A stretch of DNA of 49,096 nt from Lachnospiraceae bacterium MD308 (GTDB taxonomy: Bacteria; Bacillota; Clostridia; Lachnospirales; Lachnospiraceae), in NCBI GenBank assembly GCA_010206225.2, contig VIQU02000028.1:1-49096 (forward strand), in the 5' to 3' direction. This document shows, one piece after another, positions 39,493-47,680 of this stretch. Position numbers and translations under genes: made by a program. The stretch's first letter is position 1. The number at the start of each line of letters is the position of its first letter. The notes under the pieces are model-generated. The model was not told the DNA's origin, ran no database searches, and was given only the letters and a program-made list of their open reading frames with translations.

Positions 39493-39939
39493 ATGAAAAG
39501 GAAGATTAGAAAAGGTGTATTTGAAACAAATTCGTCTTCGGTTCACAGTTTGGTTATTTCCAATGAAGGTAGAGAACCAAGCGAATTTAATCTGAACAAA
39601 GATGGAGAAATAGAAATTGATTTTGGACAGTTTGGAAAAGACAAACGTATTTATACATCACAATATGATAAGCTATCTTATATGATTACCTGCTTATACT
39701 ATCTGTCAGGATATGATATATCTGACATTTATGACAAGTGGGAGTTTGAACAAATTCAAGATGCAGTTTGTAAATATACTGGTGCAACAGGAATTAAGAT
39801 TTTAGGAAAACAGGAGCCGGAGATTGATCATCAGTCGCAGCCTTATGGCGATATTGAAATTATCAATGTTTACGATGAAGATGCGGTTATCAACTTTGTG
39901 TTTAATAAGTATGTGTCATTAAAAACAGATTGTGATTAA
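39493..39939 (+). CDS. FETNSSS-family protein B, 148 aa
   Basis: Starts MKRKIRKGVFETNSSSVHS, behind AGGAGG. The body diverges from copies A and C (GEIEIDFGQFGKDKRIYTSQ) and has two internal Cys. Tandem arrangement points to duplication followed by divergence outside the N-terminus. Confidence 0.82.
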   Translation: MKRKIRKGVFETNSSSVHSLVISNEGREPSEFNLNKDGEIEIDFGQFGKDKRIYTSQYDKLSYMITCLYYLSGYDISDIYDKWEFEQIQDAVCKYTGATGIKILGKQEPEIDHQSQPYGDIEIINVYDEDAVINFVFNKYVSLKTDCD

Positions 39940-39955
39940 GGAGGAAATTTATTTT

Positions 39956-40369
39956 ATGAAGAGACAAATAAGGCGTGGAGTATTTGAAACAAATAGTAGC
40001 AGTACACATTCACTTACTATGTGCAGTGAAGAGGAATTTGAGGCTTGGAAAAGAGGAGAAGTATTATTTCAAAAATATGGAAAAGAAAATTTTATATCTG
40101 CAACAAAATTAAGTGAACATGATAAAAAAATGGCACAAGAAGATTATGAAGAAAATAAAGACGATTTTCAGAAAGATTGGAATGATTTGTCTGAGGATAC
40201 AAAACAGAAATATTATACTAAATATGCAAAAGAGAATGACATTATTGATGAAGACGCAAAGACGTATGACCAATATATGCATGATGGCGATTTAAAAACA
40301 TTTGTACAGAGATACACTTCCAAAAATGGAGATAAAATTGTTGCATTTGGTGAATATGGTTATTGCTAA
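39956..40369 (+). CDS. FETNSSS-family protein C, 137 aa
   Basis: Starts MKRQIRRGVFETNSSSTHS at ATG 39956 behind AGGAGG; an earlier in-frame start lies before the ribosome site. The body is highly charged (DYEENKDDFQKDWNDLSEDT). The stop is 20 nt before the radical SAM gene, so the three proteins and the enzyme look like one operon. Confidence 0.82.
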   Translation: MKRQIRRGVFETNSSSTHSLTMCSEEEFEAWKRGEVLFQKYGKENFISATKLSEHDKKMAQEDYEENKDDFQKDWNDLSEDTKQKYYTKYAKENDIIDEDAKTYDQYMHDGDLKTFVQRYTSKNGDKIVAFGEYGYC

Positions 40370-40388
40370 TTAAGAAAGGATGATAAAA

Positions 40389-41282
40389 ATGAATCTGTTG
40401 GGAATTTATAAGAATGGGAATATGCGTACACGCATATTTTCAGACGGAACCAAAATAAGAGAGACAGAAGATGATGAATTTATTCCTGAGTTTGCAGAGA
40501 ATATGGATATCAAGATAAGTAATTATTGTGATATGGGATGTAATTTCTGTCATGAGGGTAGCACAAAGAATGGTAAACATGGAGATATTCTGAACCAGAA
40601 GTTTATTGAAACTTTACATCCGTATCAGGAGGTTGCGCTTGGTGGTGGTGATGCAACGAGTCATCCAGATCTGATTCCATTTTTACATAAGCTGAAGGAT
40701 AGGAAAGTCGTTGTAAATATGACCGTAAACCAGCGACACTTTGAACAGAAACAGGAATTGATTAAGAAGTTGGTTGATGAAAAACTAATATATGGTCTTG
40801 GTGTATCTCTTGTAAACCCAACAGATGAATTTATATCACTGATTCAACAATATCCAAATGCAGTTATTCATGTAATCAACGGCATTCTCAAACCTTCAGA
40901 TGTAGAAATATTATCTGATAAAAATTTGAAAATGCTTATCTTGGGCTATAAGCAGCTAAGGCGTGGTGGTGATTGGTATAGTGAGGATCACGAAAATATT
41001 ACTGTTAAGCAAATGTGGCTGAAAGAAAATCTGGGAAACATCATTGAACATTTCAAAGTAGTAAGTTTTGATAATCTTGCTATTGAACAGCTTGAAGTTC
41101 AGCGATTAATGAGTCAGGAAGAGTGGGATGAATTCTATATGGGGGATGACGGTTCAATGACTTATTACATTGATATGGTTGAACAGAAATTTGCAAGAAG
41201 TTCTACTGCTGATTTTAATAGGAGATATGATTTATTGGATTCTGTAGATGAAATGTTCAAAAAGATAGTGTCTGAACAATAA
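40389..41282 (+). CDS. Radical SAM protein, 297 aa
   Basis: Radical SAM enzymes use a [4Fe-4S] cluster and SAM to make radicals. The cluster motif CDMGCNFC (C47, C51, C54; C-x3-C-x2-C) is followed by ALGGGDATSHPDL (SAM-binding GGD). No SPASM-like C-terminal Cys cluster is seen. ATG 40389 fits AAAGGATG better than ATG 40380. It sits after three FETNSSS proteins; whether these are its substrates is conjecture. Confidence 0.92.
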   Translation: MNLLGIYKNGNMRTRIFSDGTKIRETEDDEFIPEFAENMDIKISNYCDMGCNFCHEGSTKNGKHGDILNQKFIETLHPYQEVALGGGDATSHPDLIPFLHKLKDRKVVVNMTVNQRHFEQKQELIKKLVDEKLIYGLGVSLVNPTDEFISLIQQYPNAVIHVINGILKPSDVEILSDKNLKMLILGYKQLRRGGDWYSEDHENITVKQMWLKENLGNIIEHFKVVSFDNLAIEQLEVQRLMSQEEWDEFYMGDDGSMTYYIDMVEQKFARSSTADFNRRYDLLDSVDEMFKKIVSEQ

Positions 41283-41283
41283 A

Positions 41284-41337
41284 AATATACCATATATGGT
41301 GCTTGACTATACAAGCGATTGCTATATATGGTATAGA
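41284..41337 (+). promoter_or_regulatory. Inverted repeat and possible promoter
   Basis: TATACCATATA and TATATGGTATA flank TTGACT (41303-41308), and a perfect palindrome ACCATATATGGT lies at 41289-41300. TTGACT with a TATATG -10 about 16 bp downstream makes a plausible promoter under repressor control, or the arms form a terminator-like hairpin without T-tract. Confidence 0.45.
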
Positions 41338-41340
41338 CAT

Positions 41341-41357
41341 GAAATCGAGATTTCAAG
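41341..41357 (+). promoter_or_regulatory. Intergenic mini-hairpin motif
   Basis: GAAATC-GA-GATTTCAAG: arms GAAATC and GATTTC are exact complements. It precedes AAAGAGGTGAT and an AUA start, placing both unusual signals side by side. Confidence 0.55.
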
Positions 41358-41376
41358 TAGAAAAGAGGTGATAAAA

Positions 41377-42084
41377 ATAGAAAAATCTATTAATGAGGCT
41401 TTACAGGAACTACAAGAAACAATAGACAAAAAGAAAAATCAGATGGATTTAATCAAAAATATTGATTGGAATAATCCTGTAAATGAAGAAGTATGGCATG
41501 AGATATGTGAAACACCTTTGAGATCAAGCGATTTGCTTGGTGTAATGGTTAAAAATATATTTCCTGATGCAGAAAATGTTAATGTACATTGCAATTATGT
41601 ATATTTTAATTTGGACGGTTTTGAGTGTGGATTGCCCACTTCAAGATGTAATGGTGTATACATAAAAACAGATTGGTATAAAACAGATAACGGAAAACCA
41701 AATAGTCCTTACTTTGCAAATCATTCAGTCATGAAGAAATATTTTGCTGCGAAGGACAGCGGTGAACATTGGGATGTTTTGTTTAAATATAGGCTCCATT
41801 ATCTCAGTAGTTATAAAAAGTGGATTCGCTTTATCTTATGGTTTGGATATTATAAATGGAAAAGTGATAATAGAGAAAAATGGGAAGAAGTTTTTAAAGA
41901 TGACGAAAGTTCTTTTGTAGAAAGAGTAAGCAGATATTACGAAGAAAGAAAAGCAATCCATGATAAATCTGAAAATATGGTAAAAGTTCTAATTCCTAAA
42001 TTAAAGAAGTTTTCAGATAAAATATATAGATTTGATAATAGTTGGTATGACATTGAAAAAATCATAGAATTGGAAAACCTATAA
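41377..42084 (+). CDS. Hypothetical protein, 235 aa, probable AUA start
   Basis: AGAGGTGAT (41364-41372) is followed 4 nt later by ATA 41377; GTG 41368 is in frame but lies inside the ribosome site. N-terminal coiled coil (NEALQELQETIDKKKNQMDL), then VNEEVWHEICETPLRSSDLLG and aromatic-rich C-terminus (KKWIRFILWFGYYKWK). From memory the middle resembles a family of phage proteins of unknown role. Confidence 0.76.
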   Translation: MEKSINEALQELQETIDKKKNQMDLIKNIDWNNPVNEEVWHEICETPLRSSDLLGVMVKNIFPDAENVNVHCNYVYFNLDGFECGLPTSRCNGVYIKTDWYKTDNGKPNSPYFANHSVMKKYFAAKDSGEHWDVLFKYRLHYLSSYKKWIRFILWFGYYKWKSDNREKWEEVFKDDESSFVERVSRYYEERKAIHDKSENMVKVLIPKLKKFSDKIYRFDNSWYDIEKIIELENL

Positions 42085-42094
42085 AAAATAAATA

Positions 42095-42212
42095 TCAGAC
42101 ATCCAACAGAGTGTTTAGATACACTCAATCAGAAAAATTTCGTTGTTTTCATTTAACCTCCTTTCTCAGAATGTTTGGGTTGCCGCCTGAATATTCTGTT
42201 GGGTGCCTGATA
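42095..42212 (+). promoter_or_regulatory. Structured leader with alternative pairings
   Basis: A 17-base arm starting ATCAGACATCC (42095) pairs with one ending GTGCCTGAT (42211) with one mismatch and one wobble. Inside, AGTGT/ACACT forms a hairpin, and CAGAAT/ATTCTG competes for bases of the outer stem. A CCTCCTTTCT stretch (42157-42166) can pair with GGAAAGG of the downstream ribosome site. This is the layout of a switch-like leader. Boxes ATCCAACA and GGGTTGCCG match the leader at 32569. Confidence 0.5.
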
Positions 42213-42231
42213 AGGAAAGGAAAGATAAAAT

Positions 42232-42519
42232 ATGTTTGTAGATTTTGAAGATATTTCATTTTGGGTATCCAATATTCCAAAGGAGCTTGAAGAAAATATT
42301 AGTAAAACAAATGAAGAAGTAGATAAGTCTTTTGATACAGAAGATCAAAAGAAAGCATATCATTTGGGAATAGACAATACTATATCATTTTTGAAACGGT
42401 TATTAGATATTGGAACAAATAGAAATAATATCATGTTTTATTGTCCAAATGTAGAAGTCACAGAAGAAATGACAGCACAAGAATTTTTGGAACTGATATC
42501 TAAGTTACCAGAAGCGTAG
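42232..42519 (+). CDS. Hypothetical protein, 95 aa
   Basis: ATG start behind AAGGAAAGG, at the end of the structured leader. VSNIPKELEENISKTNEEVD and VTEEMTAQEFLELISKLPEA suggest two helices; acidic. Possibly regulated by the leader. No family. Confidence 0.72.
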   Translation: MFVDFEDISFWVSNIPKELEENISKTNEEVDKSFDTEDQKKAYHLGIDNTISFLKRLLDIGTNRNNIMFYCPNVEVTEEMTAQEFLELISKLPEA

Positions 42520-42558
42520 CCATGAAAAATCTGTTTCATCCAGAGGAGGTGAAAAGAA

Positions 42559-42789
42559 ATAGTAACAAGAGAGGTTAATATAGAAATGAATCCACAGGAA
42601 TTAGCTGAAGAGTTCTGGAATATGGATTCAGCGCAACAAGCTGATTTTTTCAATATATTAGCAGATATTATTGAAGAAAATCAAGGTAGAGGAATAATGC
42701 AATTAGATTACATAGTAATGGAAAATGCGTTATATCCGCATGGTGCAAGATTGATAAATATGTTGGCAGATAAAATTAAGGAAGTTTAA
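42559..42789 (+). CDS. Hypothetical protein, 76 aa, probable AUA start
   Basis: GAGGAGGTGAA (42543-42553) is followed by ATA 42559; the first ATG (42586) is 27 bases farther with a poor ribosome site and is the conservative alternative. The body reads LAEEFWNMDSAQQADFFNIL and resembles a small helical phage protein. A junction motif (42524-42540) precedes it. Confidence 0.7.
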   Translation: MVTREVNIEMNPQELAEEFWNMDSAQQADFFNILADIIEENQGRGIMQLDYIVMENALYPHGARLINMLADKIKEV

Positions 42790-42857
42790 GAGAAATAACA
42801 CAGAAAGGAACAAAGGTGCTGCAGCCGAAGATGATCATACCTTTCTGGTGACGAAAA

Positions 42858-43631
42858 ATATTCGAGAATAATAATTATGAATTATGGCAAGGTGATTGTT
42901 TGGAATTGATGAATGATATTCCTGATAAATCTGTTGATATGATTTTGGCAGATCCGCCTTATGGAACAGTTCAATGTCGTTGGGATACAATAATTCCTTT
43001 TGAGCCAATGTGGGAGCAAATAAATAGAGTCATCAAAGATAATGGTGCAATTCTATTATTTAGTAGTCAGCCATTTACTTCTGCTCTAATAATGAGTAAT
43101 CCCAAGATGTTTAAATATGAATGGATATGGCATAAGACACATCCTAAAGGACATTTGAACGCTAAGAAAATGCCGATGAGGGCGCACGAAAATATAGAAG
43201 TATTTTATAAGAAGCCACCTACATATAATCCGCAGATGACTCACGGGCATAAAAGAAAAGTGGCAAAGACCAATTATATCAGAGAATCTGAAGGAAATAG
43301 CTGTTATGGCAGAGAAGTAAGAAATACCTCCTATGATAGCACAGATAGATATCCTCTTGATGTTCAAATCTTTAGTAATGCAGATCAATCTAATAAAATC
43401 CACAATACCCAAAAACCAATAGAGCTATATAGATATTTTATGAGAACATATACGAATGAGTGGGAGACAGTGCTTGACTTCTCTGCTGGAAGTATGACAT
43501 GTGCAATTGCTGGTATTGATGAAAGTAGAAAAGTTATCTGTATTGAGAAGAATAAAGAGATATTTGAGTTGGGAAAAAATAGAGTTATTGAATATCGAAA
43601 AGAGAAAGGAAAAGATGTATGTATAAAGTAG
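42858..43631 (+). CDS. N4/N6 DNA methyltransferase, 257 aa, AUA start
   Basis: Transfers methyl to exocyclic amino groups of A or C. YELWQGDCLELMNDIP near residue 9, catalytic DPPY at 32-35, and SAM-binding VLDFSAGSMTCAIAGI near 215. TGA at 42849 closes the frame; the only start-like codon before GDCLELM is ATA 42858, 5 nt after GGTGAC. Starting later at TTG 42900 or ATG 42909 would cut the conserved N-terminus. No nuclease partner. Confidence 0.9.
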   Translation: MFENNNYELWQGDCLELMNDIPDKSVDMILADPPYGTVQCRWDTIIPFEPMWEQINRVIKDNGAILLFSSQPFTSALIMSNPKMFKYEWIWHKTHPKGHLNAKKMPMRAHENIEVFYKKPPTYNPQMTHGHKRKVAKTNYIRESEGNSCYGREVRNTSYDSTDRYPLDVQIFSNADQSNKIHNTQKPIELYRYFMRTYTNEWETVLDFSAGSMTCAIAGIDESRKVICIEKNKEIFELGKNRVIEYRKEKGKDVCIK

Positions 43632-43822
43632 ACTATTATACTTTTGCAAGATGTGGTGATGATTCTATAGGGAATATCTTGCAATATTCTGATACATGGT
43701 ATACAGAAAATTTTATAGAAGATATTCCAAAAGCTTTGTGCCATGTGGTTGATGCAAGAAAAGGTGCAGGAAAATATATTCCTGTAATTAAAAATATAGA
43801 AAATATTAAAGGCCATTTGTAA
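43619..43822 (+). CDS. Hypothetical protein, 67 aa
   Basis: Overlaps the end of the methyltransferase by 13 nt, with AAAGGA 9 nt before the ATG. DYYTFARCGDDSIGNILQYS and IPKALCHVVDARKGAGKYIP; small, mixed. No family recognised. Confidence 0.65.
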   Translation: MYKVDYYTFARCGDDSIGNILQYSDTWYTENFIEDIPKALCHVVDARKGAGKYIPVIKNIENIKGHL

Positions 43823-43866
43823 GGACTTGAAAAGCCAATTTTATTCGGATATTAGGTGGTGATAAA

Positions 43867-44628
43867 ACGGATAGAGTAGGAGAAATTAAACAAAATAGCC
43901 AAGGAACGAAAATGAAGATCATTCGTTATGAACGGTGGAATGATATAGATATTGAATTTTTAGATGAGTTTCATTTTATTAAAGAACATATTACTTATAC
44001 AAATTTCAAACGAGGCGAAGTAAAGAATCCGTATGACAAAATATTATATGGTGTTGGATATATTGACGTAGGTAAATGGAAAAGCAGATATGGTAAAAAA
44101 ATTTCTGAAGTTTATTTGAGCTGGATGCACATGTTAGAGAGGTGCTACGATCCAGAGCAAAAGAATAAATACCCCGCTTATTATAATTTATGTACAGTTT
44201 CTAAAATTTGGCACAGCTTTCAAAATTTTGCTGATTGGTACGATCAAAATAAATATGATATTGGGTATGAGGTACTTCATTTAGATAAAGATATTAAATA
44301 TCCAAAGAATACAGTATATTCACCATATTCATGTATATTGGTTCCTCAAAGAATAAATGAATTGTTTACTTGCAAGACAAAAGAAAATGGTTTACCAGTC
44401 GGAATAAGTATGAGCCAATCTGGTAAATATGTTGCTTCATATAATGGAAAACATTTAGGCACATATTCAGAATTGGAGGATGCTTATAAGATGTATGCAA
44501 AATCAAAAGAAGCTGCAATTAGAAAAGTAGCCAATGAATATAAAGGTATAATTCCTGATAGTACATATGAGGTTCTTATGAACTATAAGGTTTTGATAGA
44601 AAATGATAAAAATTATTTAGCAAACTGA
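43867..44628 (+). CDS. Phage HNH/AP2-like DNA-binding protein, 253 aa, probable ACG start
   Basis: From memory, homologues start with (D)RxGEI...KMKII; here DRVGEIKQNSQGTKMKII is encoded upstream of ATG 43912, and AGGTGGTGAT places the start at ACG 43867, 3 nt later. LSWMHMLERCYDPEQKNKYP, then FADWYDQNKYDI, HLDKDIKYPKNTVYSP, and a C-terminal AP2-like part (GISMSQSGKYVASYNGKHLG). Such proteins are common as phage homing-type or regulatory DNA binders. No full HNH triad could be confirmed. Confidence 0.82.
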   Translation, partial: TDRVGEIKQNSQGTKMKIIRYERWNDIDIEFLDEFHFIKEHITYTNFKRGEVKNPYDKILYGVGYIDVGKWKSRYGKKISEVYLSWMHMLERCYDPEQKNKYPAYYNLCTVSKIWHSFQNFADWYDQNKYDIGYEVLHLDKDIKYPKNTVYSPYSCILVPQRINELFTCKTKENGLPVGISMSQSGKYVASYNGKHLGTYSELEDAYKMYAKSKEAAIRKVANEYKGIIPDSTYEVLMNYKVLIENDKNYLAN

Positions 44629-44694
44629 CAAGTATATAACATACATAAAGTAGAAGCAACAAATAAGCATATGCAAAAATTAGAATAATAAAAA

Positions 44695-44742
44695 TAGGAG
44701 GAAATGAGGTTTCTGCGCAGAATAAATCCGGATTTACTCCTA
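44695..44742 (+). promoter_or_regulatory. Hairpin that would mask a ribosome site
   Basis: TAGGAG (44695-44700) pairs with CTCCTA (44737-44742), with inner AAAT/ATTT. The stem covers the Shine-Dalgarno of the small frame at 44704 and includes the palindrome AAATCCGGATTT. Translation of the methyltransferase behind it may depend on opening this hairpin. Confidence 0.5.
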
Positions 44743-44778
44743 AATAAGAATGGAATATCAAAAGAAAATCAAATGTGA
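44704..44778 (+). CDS. Leader peptide, 24 aa
   Basis: ATG 44704 lies close behind TAGGAGG, a strong but tightly spaced site. The peptide is MRFLRRINPDLLLNKNGISK followed by four residues. It overlaps the methyltransferase start (44750) by 29 nt; as that ATG has no ribosome site of its own, translation is probably coupled through this leader. Confidence 0.5.
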   Translation: MRFLRRINPDLLLNKNGISKENQM

Positions 44779-45631
44779 ATTATATAGGGACTCTATGCAA
44801 AATTATAAGAAGTATGCAATTCCACCTGCTCAGTTAATTATTGCAGATGTTCCATATAATGTAGGAAATAATTTTTATGGTTCAAATCCGATGTGGTACA
44901 ACGGAGGAGACAATAAAAAAGGTGAAAGCAAATTAGCTGGTAAAGCAGCATTTAACTCTGATTTCAATTTTAATCTGTATGAGTATTTTCATTTTTGTTC
45001 CAAGATGCTGAAAAAAGATGATACAAGACCTGTTCCAAGAGGACGCAGTAGTGATTCGCCATGTATGATTGTATTTTGTTCATTTGAACAGATTCAGACT
45101 CTTATCAACGCAGCAGAGAAACATGGATTTGTTCATTATATTCCGCTGATCTTTTGTAAGAATTATAGTCCACAAGTGCTTAAAGCGAATATGCGTGTTG
45201 TAGGAGCCGCTGAGTATGCACTTCTGTTATACAGAGATAAATTACCTAAATTCAGAAATGGACTTCAGGTTGATGAAAATGGCAAGAATATTTCAGGTAC
45301 AGGACATATGATTTTTAACTGGTTTGATGGTGGCAATGAAGAAGAATGGGGAAGAACTTATTATAACAATAGTACATATATGATGTGGGAAAAGGATAAG
45401 GGCAAAGAGATACCTAAAATTCATCCAGCTCAGAAGCCAGTAGCAGTTCTGAAACGATTGATTGAAATATTTACTGATCCTGGTGATGTAGTTATTGATC
45501 CGTGTTGCGGAAGTGGAACTACATTAAGAGCTGCTTATGAACTTGGTAGAAGTGCTTATGGTTTTGAAATTGACCGTAATTTCTATCAAAGAGCAAAAGA
45601 TGAGATGCTGAATTTTGAAAAAAGAGAATAG
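44750..45631 (+). CDS. N4/N6 DNA methyltransferase, 293 aa
   Basis: Catalytic motif DVPY (33-36, a D-x-P-Y variant) and SAM-binding DPCCGSGTT (250-258) followed by GFEIDRNFYQRAKDEM are clear; HPAQKPVAVLKRLIEIF precedes them. Order of motifs (IV before I) is of the beta class. ATG 44750 lacks a ribosome site, and TAA 44741 closes the frame upstream. Third methyltransferase of the window, again without nuclease. Confidence 0.92.
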   Translation: MEYQKKIKCELYRDSMQNYKKYAIPPAQLIIADVPYNVGNNFYGSNPMWYNGGDNKKGESKLAGKAAFNSDFNFNLYEYFHFCSKMLKKDDTRPVPRGRSSDSPCMIVFCSFEQIQTLINAAEKHGFVHYIPLIFCKNYSPQVLKANMRVVGAAEYALLLYRDKLPKFRNGLQVDENGKNISGTGHMIFNWFDGGNEEEWGRTYYNNSTYMMWEKDKGKEIPKIHPAQKPVAVLKRLIEIFTDPGDVVIDPCCGSGTTLRAAYELGRSAYGFEIDRNFYQRAKDEMLNFEKRE

Positions 45632-45677
45632 TACATATAGACTTAGAACATCGGTTTTATGGCAGGAGGTGATATAA

Positions 45678-45995
45678 ATAAGATTTTATTATGAAAATTA
45701 TTGTGGTGACTCAGGACATTTCATTTTAAAGAAAACAGAAATTCCAAAGGCTATTATGTCGGCTTGGAATATTGAAGCAAGTCTAAGTATTGTTATAGAA
45801 AAGATTGGCAAACATCAAGAAAAATGCAAATTAATTTTTTCTCCGTTAGAAGATAATGATATAAATAATGAATGGCTTAAAGAATATGGTCTTTATATAA
45901 AAGATGGAGATGAATACAGAGAATTGCATTATATCAAAGATGATAGTTTAGCATGGAGTCCCAATAATTATGATGGGATTTTACAATTAGTATAA
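45678..45995 (+). CDS. Hypothetical protein, 105 aa, AUA start
   Basis: AGGAGGTGAT is followed 4 nt later by ATA 45678. The frame then reads RFYYENYCGDSGHFILKKTE before the first ATG at 45756, which has no ribosome site. An in-frame GTG upstream is separated from it by a TAA, so AUA is the only fitting start. Acidic C-terminus. No family recognised. Confidence 0.74.
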   Translation: MRFYYENYCGDSGHFILKKTEIPKAIMSAWNIEASLSIVIEKIGKHQEKCKLIFSPLEDNDINNEWLKEYGLYIKDGDEYRELHYIKDDSLAWSPNNYDGILQLV

Positions 45996-46009
45996 GGTTG
46001 GTGATAGAT

Positions 46010-46768
46010 ATCCGAAAAGGGTTTGAAAAGCGTTTTAATCATGGTGACATTGTTTATTGGTGTAATAAAAGCGGGAACGAATACAACGTCAAATATGGCA
46101 GAGTAGATGAACAATTTTCTGATGCCGTATGTATAGATTTATTGGAACCAAAAGAAACAAGATATATAGATGGAGTCCCTATTGATGAATTCAAGGATAA
46201 TCAAAAATATAGAAAGCTTCCTAAAGGCTGGACATATAATACAAAACTATTTGATTTGGAATGGAGAACTGATCCTGAAGATGAAAAATTATTTAAAGAA
46301 TTATGTGTGCGAATAGATGATCCAGAGTCAATTAAGAAAGGATATGAATCAGGATTGCTTGTTAAATCAGATAAGATTTTTCATGGACATATTGAAACAG
46401 ATATTACTAAAGAAGGGTTTCGTATTATCAAGAAATATCCTATGTGGCAACATCATATAACTCATGTGAGCATCAGACCAGATAAAGTTTATTTTACATA
46501 TCAAGAGGCAAAGGCTGAAGTAGAAGAGTATCTTGAAGAATTTAGGAGACAAGCTGCATTATCTGATTATGAATGGGCAGTAGAGGAGATTGACAAAACT
46601 CTTAATCATTGGAAAGTATTTCAGGATGCTACAGACGAGGAAGTGAATGCGTATCGTAAGTGGTTACTTTCTATGAAAAATGTAGAAGAAATTGAAACGA
46701 GAATCAGTTTTGGAAACATTCAGTGGAAATATGAAAAGAACAAGAAATGGAATAATATTGTTTTGTAA
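46010..46768 (+). CDS. Hypothetical protein, 252 aa, start uncertain (AUC, GTG or TTG)
   Basis: GGTTGGTGAT (45996-46005) would place the start at ATC 46010; GTG 46001 and TTG 45998 are in frame but lie within that site. RFNHGDIVYWCNKSGNEYNV and later VYFTYQEAKAEVEEYLEEFR; probably a small beta domain followed by helices, as in several phage proteins. No family name supported. Confidence 0.72.
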   Translation: MRKGFEKRFNHGDIVYWCNKSGNEYNVKYGRVDEQFSDAVCIDLLEPKETRYIDGVPIDEFKDNQKYRKLPKGWTYNTKLFDLEWRTDPEDEKLFKELCVRIDDPESIKKGYESGLLVKSDKIFHGHIETDITKEGFRIIKKYPMWQHHITHVSIRPDKVYFTYQEAKAEVEEYLEEFRRQAALSDYEWAVEEIDKTLNHWKVFQDATDEEVNAYRKWLLSMKNVEEIETRISFGNIQWKYEKNKKWNNIVL

Positions 46769-46780
46769 ATGGTGGTGATA

Positions 46781-47227
46781 ATGTTAGAATGTAGAAATTG
46801 CCCATATTATGATTATGCTTTAGGCGGTCAGTGGCGTGATAAAGTCGGTGGATATATTTACAGATTTGGCTATTGCAATGATATTTATGGTGTAGAAATA
46901 AAACATAAAAATCAATGCAAACAAAAGAGAAGAAATAAAAGAGAACGTGATCAGAAACATAGAAACCATCTTAAATTTCTTGCTGAAAATATTCAATATT
47001 ATCCACCACCTGCAATTTACACAGATGAAATTTATATTGAAGGAGAAGGATGGGTAGACAATCCTAAACCTTATTATAAGAGATGTTATCGAGACAATCA
47101 TAAAGGTGGCAGGTATAAGTTTTACAAGAAATATTCTAATCGGTGTATCAGGAGATATAAAGGAGAAATTCATAGTAAAGGAAATCAGTATAGGAAGATG
47201 TTCGATTATTGGTGGACTGTAGATTGA
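46781..47227 (+). CDS. Basic Cys-containing protein, 148 aa
   Basis: ATG 46781 behind GGTGG. N-terminal CRNCPYYDYALGG suggests a zinc knuckle with CND and CKQ further on; the rest is unusually rich in Lys, Arg and Tyr (KQKRRNKRERDQKHRNHLKF). Likely nucleic-acid-binding. Unknown family. Confidence 0.74.
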   Translation: MLECRNCPYYDYALGGQWRDKVGGYIYRFGYCNDIYGVEIKHKNQCKQKRRNKRERDQKHRNHLKFLAENIQYYPPPAIYTDEIYIEGEGWVDNPKPYYKRCYRDNHKGGRYKFYKKYSNRCIRRYKGEIHSKGNQYRKMFDYWWTVD

Positions 47228-47239
47228 GAAGGGCGTTCT

Positions 47240-47641
47240 ATGAAATACAAAGAGAAATATAAAACAGGGATGATATTTAGAAGTAAGAAATATCCTTGGG
47301 CAGATATCATGATTGATTATGTCAGTTATAATCGTATGGCTGAAAATTCTTATGAGTTCAATACGTTTTCGATAATTAACTGGCATAGAGCAAATGGTGT
47401 TGAATTTGATAAGTTTGTATGCAAGAGAAAAGGATATGATTATAATCCAGAAGAAGATGGACGAATGGATTTTAGAGATAAAACAACATTCCCATATCCT
47501 TCTTGGGGAGAGATGAAACCTAAGTCAATGGATGCTTATATCAAAAAGTATGAACTTGAATATGTAGGAATGAGTGATAGAGAAATAACAATATATCAAG
47601 ATGACGAAGTTGAGTATTCATCTGGATTTAAGAATAAATAA
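47240..47641 (+). CDS. Hypothetical protein, 133 aa
   Basis: ATG start behind AGAAGGGCG, 12 nt after the previous gene. KTGMIFRSKKYPWADIMIDY and later GEMKPKSMDAYIKKYELEYV; mixed alpha/beta. No motif I can assign. Confidence 0.73.
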   Translation: MKYKEKYKTGMIFRSKKYPWADIMIDYVSYNRMAENSYEFNTFSIINWHRANGVEFDKFVCKRKGYDYNPEEDGRMDFRDKTTFPYPSWGEMKPKSMDAYIKKYELEYVGMSDREITIYQDDEVEYSSGFKNK

Positions 47642-47680
47642 GCAAGAAAATTTTCATTTCAAAGGCAAAAGGAGAGATGT

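Noticed and set aside
41296-41376. N-terminal extension of the 235-aa gene reading from 41296
   Set aside because: No ribosome site, runs through the inverted repeat and the junction motif; the site AGAGGTGAT points to 41377.
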